DNA from: Variovorax boronicumulans
Lineage (GTDB): Bacteria; Pseudomonadota; Gammaproteobacteria; Burkholderiales; Burkholderiaceae_C
Assembly: GCF_030812215.1 (NCBI RefSeq)
Contig: NZ_JAUSSG010000001.1
Location: 558,001 to 622,000, forward strand
DNA: 64,000 bases
Reading direction: 5' to 3'
Position numbers and translations under genes: made by a program. A model generated the notes under the pieces. It saw nothing but the letters and a program-made list of their open reading frames with translations, did no database searches and had not been told where the DNA came from. The first letter of the stretch is position 1. The number at the start of each line of letters is the position of its first letter. Shown here in pieces: positions 61,298-64,000 of this stretch.

Positions 61298-62203
61298 ATG
61301 GCCTATGCCTTTCCTCCAGCCGACACTTTGACCGTGTCCGAACCGTCAGTTGAATCGCGCGTGAGCACGCCCATGGAGGCGAGCCTCATGCTGAAGCCCG
61401 TGGTGGCCTTGCTGAGCGACGATGAAGCAATGCGTTCGACGCTGCGCCAAGGCCTCGATCTGCTCGGCTATGCATCGGTCGCCTTCTCCAGCGGCGCGGC
61501 GCTGCTGGAGGCGATCAACCAGGGCCTGCACCTGAACCTGGTCCTGCTGGCCTCGAAGAGCGCGGAGGGGGCGGATCGCCAGCTGGTGCAGCTACGCGCG
61601 GTGTCGGGCATTCCGGTCGTGATGGTCATTCCAGGTGTAGGAGCGCATGACGCCGGCCGGCATGTGAGGCGCTGGATGCAGGAGGGCGGCGAGATCGACT
61701 TCATCGTCGGCGAAGCGAGCCACTGGGAGCTCGAATGCCGCGTGCAGGCGTTGCTGGGCGATTCGAACTCCGACATCTCGGTGCCGTCGCTGTTTGCCGC
61801 GCACGATCGTCTCTCGCCGGGTGGTGAAGGAGGTGTCGACCGCTATGTCTTTCTCGAGGGGCAACCGATCGTGCTGCTCGACGAGCGCGAGATCGTGCTC
61901 AAGCAGCGCGAGTTCGACCTGGCCCACGTGCTGTTCCGGAGCATCGGCAAGGTGCTGTCCAGGGAGTGGCTCTGGCGCACCGTCTGGGGCATGAAGTCCA
62001 CGCCACCGCGCTCGCGCGCCATCGACGTCTGCGTGGCCAATGTCAGGCGCAAGCTCGAGCTGCGGCCTTGTCACGGGGTCGTGCTGACGGCGATCTACGG
62101 CCGGGGCTATCGGCTGTCGCGTGTGTCGCAGGCCGATGCGCGCGAGGCGGGCGAAGCCTCTTCGCGTTTCGGGGGCATGCAGGCCGTGGCCGAAGAGCAA
62201 TGA
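61298..62203 (+). CDS. OmpR-type regulator with degenerate receiver domain
   Basis: This 301-residue protein has a receiver-like domain from about residue 34 (VVALLSDDEAMRSTL) and a winged-helix DNA-binding domain (KVLSREWLWRTVWG, then AIDVCVANVRRKLELR and AIYGRGYRLSRVS). The phospho-acceptor position reads LVLLAS, with Ala85 in place of Asp, and no Lys pair is found (FIVGEAS). It should act without phosphorylation. No kinase is adjacent. Its position at the end of the pilus locus makes it a candidate regulator of surface genes. The start at 61298 is provisional; Met26 or Met31 are alternatives. Confidence 0.82.
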   Translation: MAYAFPPADTLTVSEPSVESRVSTPMEASLMLKPVVALLSDDEAMRSTLRQGLDLLGYASVAFSSGAALLEAINQGLHLNLVLLASKSAEGADRQLVQLRAVSGIPVVMVIPGVGAHDAGRHVRRWMQEGGEIDFIVGEASHWELECRVQALLGDSNSDISVPSLFAAHDRLSPGGEGGVDRYVFLEGQPIVLLDEREIVLKQREFDLAHVLFRSIGKVLSREWLWRTVWGMKSTPPRSRAIDVCVANVRRKLELRPCHGVVLTAIYGRGYRLSRVSQADAREAGEASSRFGGMQAVAEEQ

Positions 62204-62349
62204 AGTAACGCGGCGCCGGATAGCGCGATGAGCTGATCGCGATGCCGTCGCGGCTCTCACAGTGTTGCCGGTGATCTTGACGTTGCCGTCGCCCCACCCT
62301 CGTGGTGGTGCCGTTGCCCGTTCGTGGCAGCGGCACATCGATTCCCCCG

Positions 62350-63561
62350 CTAGACCAGCCGCAGCTCCCGCGGCGCCACGCCCTCGAACACCCGCCCGAG
62401 CTGCGCAGGCGACAGCCCATACATCCGCTTGAACAACCCACCGAACACCGCCCGGTATTCATTGAGCACCGGGTAGTCACGGTTCTGGAACAGCGTGGCC
62501 TGCGTCAGCGCCTGCTGCTCGCCGACGATGCGCCCGCCCGCCTCGGCCGAGAGCCCACCGCCGAGCACCCAGTACACGGTTCCATGCCCGTGGTCCGTCC
62601 CGCGGTTGCCGTTCTCGCGAAAGGTGCGGCCGAACTCGCTGATGACGACCACCACGGTCTGGCGCCAGGCGTCGTCGCCCATCTCCTCCGCGAAGCCGGC
62701 AACGCCCCGGCCCAGTTCTTCAAAGCGGTTGGCGAGGTAGCCGGTGCCCGCGCCCTGCCCCACGTGCGTGTCCCAGCCGCCCACGTCGACAAAGCCGAGG
62801 TCGAAGCGGTCGCGCATCAGCACCGCCATACGACGCGCGACAAGCTCGAAGCCCTTGGCGCTCATCGCATTGCGGCTGGCTGCGTCCATCTCGGCCTGCA
62901 CCGCGCGCATGACTTCGTCGCGCACCTGGAAGCCTTCGGTCACCCGCTGCGCGAGCGGCGTGTTGCGATACATCGACGCGATGATCTGGCTCTGCCGCGC
63001 GTCGATGCCCGAACGCGCATTGCCCGCGAGCTCCATGTTCGCGGCCTTGGCATCGCCGCGCAGCGCAATGGGCAACTGGTCGGTGAAGGCGATGGGCGAT
63101 ACGTCGGTCACCGGGCCGCCGCCGAGCACGCCCGCGAGCCGGTTGAGAAAGCCCGAGCGATAGTCGCGGCGCTTGTCGAGCGCCTGGCCGAGCTCGATGG
63201 AGTCCTGCGTTTCGAAATGGCTGCGCGTGAGGTCGTCGGTGCCCGCGAAGGCGATGAACGACGCCTGCTTCTGCTTGAAGAGCGGCATCACGCTTTGCGC
63301 GAGCGCGGGGTGCAGGCCCCAGTTCCCATCGAGCGGCAGCGCACCGCCCGGCTGCCCCGGTCGCGCGATGGCGATGTTGGGACGCGAGGCGTAATAAAAA
63401 TCGCTGGCTGTCGGCACCAGCAGGCTGGTGCAGTCGTAGGCGCCGCGCAGGAACACGACGAGCAGCCTGGCGCCCTCGGCGGCGGGTGCTGCGATCAACC
63501 GGCCTGCGGCGCCCGCGAGCGGTGCGGCGGCGATCAGCTTCAGGAGTTCTCTGCGTTGCAT
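62350..63561 (-). CDS. DUF1501 family protein with twin-arginine-like signal
   Basis: This 403-residue exported protein begins MQRRELLKLIAAAPLAGAAGRLIAAP, a twin-arginine-like signal. The DUF1501 (sulfatase-like fold) body shows LLVVFLRGAYDCTSLLVP, NWGLHPALAQSVMPLF, VDVGGWDTHVGQG and ISEFGRTFRENGNRGTDHGHG. Members pair with a DUF1800 protein, as here (28-base gap), but their function is unknown. ATG 63561 is preferred to a start eight codons upstream. Confidence 0.88.
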   Translation of the reverse strand: MQRRELLKLIAAAPLAGAAGRLIAAPAAEGARLLVVFLRGAYDCTSLLVPTASDFYYASRPNIAIARPGQPGGALPLDGNWGLHPALAQSVMPLFKQKQASFIAFAGTDDLTRSHFETQDSIELGQALDKRRDYRSGFLNRLAGVLGGGPVTDVSPIAFTDQLPIALRGDAKAANMELAGNARSGIDARQSQIIASMYRNTPLAQRVTEGFQVRDEVMRAVQAEMDAASRNAMSAKGFELVARRMAVLMRDRFDLGFVDVGGWDTHVGQGAGTGYLANRFEELGRGVAGFAEEMGDDAWRQTVVVVISEFGRTFRENGNRGTDHGHGTVYWVLGGGLSAEAGGRIVGEQQALTQATLFQNRDYPVLNEYRAVFGGLFKRMYGLSPAQLGRVFEGVAPRELRLV

Positions 63562-63589
63562 GGTGTTGTCCTTCCTTCTGCCCATCTGC

Positions 63590-64000
63590 TCATCGGCGCA
63601 TCAGCTCGGGCGATGCGAGCAGGAAGGTGTTCCATTCCTGCGGGTTCTTCGCCTGCGCGAGCGCCTCGCGGGTGTCTTCGCTCAAGCTGCCCTGCTTCGC
63701 GCGCACCACGTTCGATTCGGCCAGTTGCGGATATGCGGGCTTCTCCGGCGGCGCCCTGTCGTCGGGCGCCCGGAACAGCACGGCCCCGTTCGCACCGATG
63801 GCCCGCGCGATCTCGAAGCGCGTGTTCATCTGCCCTGCACTTGCCCACGCCGCCTCGTTGAGCGGATAGCCGTCCGGCGTCTCATGCCCATACAGCGGCT
63901 CGCCCATGCGGTTGATCCAGTTGAGCATCGGGTTCACGTTGAGCACCACGCGGTCGTCGTACGCCAGCCGCACGCCGGCCATCACGTAGTGCACCGGGTC
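63590..64000 (-). CDS. DUF1800 family protein, 5' end cut by window edge
   Basis: This is the C-terminal 136 residues of a DUF1800 protein; the frame is open to the right edge of the window. Sequence such as MLNWINRMGEPLYGHETPDGYPL and WASAGQMNTRFEIARAIG is typical of the DUF1800 C-terminus. Its stop lies 28 bases before the DUF1501 start, the conserved two-gene order. Full proteins are usually 450-600 residues. Confidence 0.85.
   Translation of the reverse strand, partial: DPVHYVMAGVRLAYDDRVVLNVNPMLNWINRMGEPLYGHETPDGYPLNEAAWASAGQMNTRFEIARAIGANGAVLFRAPDDRAPPEKPAYPQLAESNVVRAKQGSLSEDTREALAQAKNPQEWNTFLLASPELMRR

Noticed and set aside
62204..62349. Possible coding remnant on the minus strand near DUF1501 (GDGNVKITGNTV-like)
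   Set aside because: Only about 30 residues, no stop/start context and no recognisable family.
1..64000. CRISPR arrays, tRNA/rRNA genes, insertion sequences and integrases
   Set aside because: No spaced direct repeats, cloverleaf, rRNA segment or transposase/integrase motif was seen when reading both strands; short or diverged cases could be missed without a search tool.

Overview
The window is about 67% G+C and carries gene families typical of Burkholderiales: a Bug-family tripartite tricarboxylate binding protein, a TRAP transporter, ETF-ubiquinone oxidoreductase, a tandem glycine riboswitch before gcvT, and many LysR regulators. The overall content fits Comamonadaceae, most likely a Variovorax-like soil or plant bacterium. 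That assignment is inference from gene content and composition; no rRNA or other marker gene is present. No tRNA, CRISPR array, insertion sequence or integrase was seen.

Layout. 1-6664: end of an inositol catabolic cluster (iolB, a LamB-type porin), a TcmP/LCM-type methyltransferase, the periplasmic glucan protein OpgD, and a divergent LysR/SDR pair. 6787-14151: FKBP, then a short ethanolamine module (permease, EutB, EutC) behind a good sigma-54 promoter match, then DUF1330, GST, a HAD lipoprotein and a CxxC carboxymuconolactone-decarboxylase-like protein. 14168-19435: an envelope-remodelling module of an EptA phosphoethanolamine transferase, two PAP2 phosphatases and a divergent PmrA/PmrB-like two-component system, with matching direct-repeat operators at two promoters. 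19978-21819: an AT-richer island with a LysE exporter and a 2OG-Fe(II) oxygenase. 21820-29372: thioesterase/EamA/SDR operon, ETF-QO and a TRAP operon. 29492-35005: a small unknown gene, the glycine riboswitch and gcvT-gcvH-gcvP. 35036-42733: mostly minus-strand housekeeping and unknown genes, including a MurA homologue. 42843-43321: a single His-rich protein behind a textbook MerR-type 19-bp-spacer metal promoter. 43823-50011: a methyltransferase, a decayed amidohydrolase, an unusual AAA+ ATPase, an esterase, a DTW-domain tRNA enzyme, a cupin and a DUF6130 protein.

50118-62203 is the most unusual region. It holds a divergent chaperone-usher pilus locus (three paralogous pilins, usher, chaperone, minor subunit) enclosed by three related LysR regulators. 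A coupled remnant of a family 2 glycosyltransferase, a ChbG/HpnK-type deacetylase and an OmpR-type regulator with a degenerate receiver follow. The pilus promoter and the pilin spacers share inverted repeats and a recurring TTTCAAT heptamer, and a large hairpin lies between pilins 2 and 3. The window closes with a DUF1501/DUF1800 pair that runs off the right edge.

The best candidates for something new are the metal-inducible His-rich protein, the LysR-rich pilus locus, the LysE/oxygenase island and the AAA+ ATPase whose core resembles a family best known from fungi.
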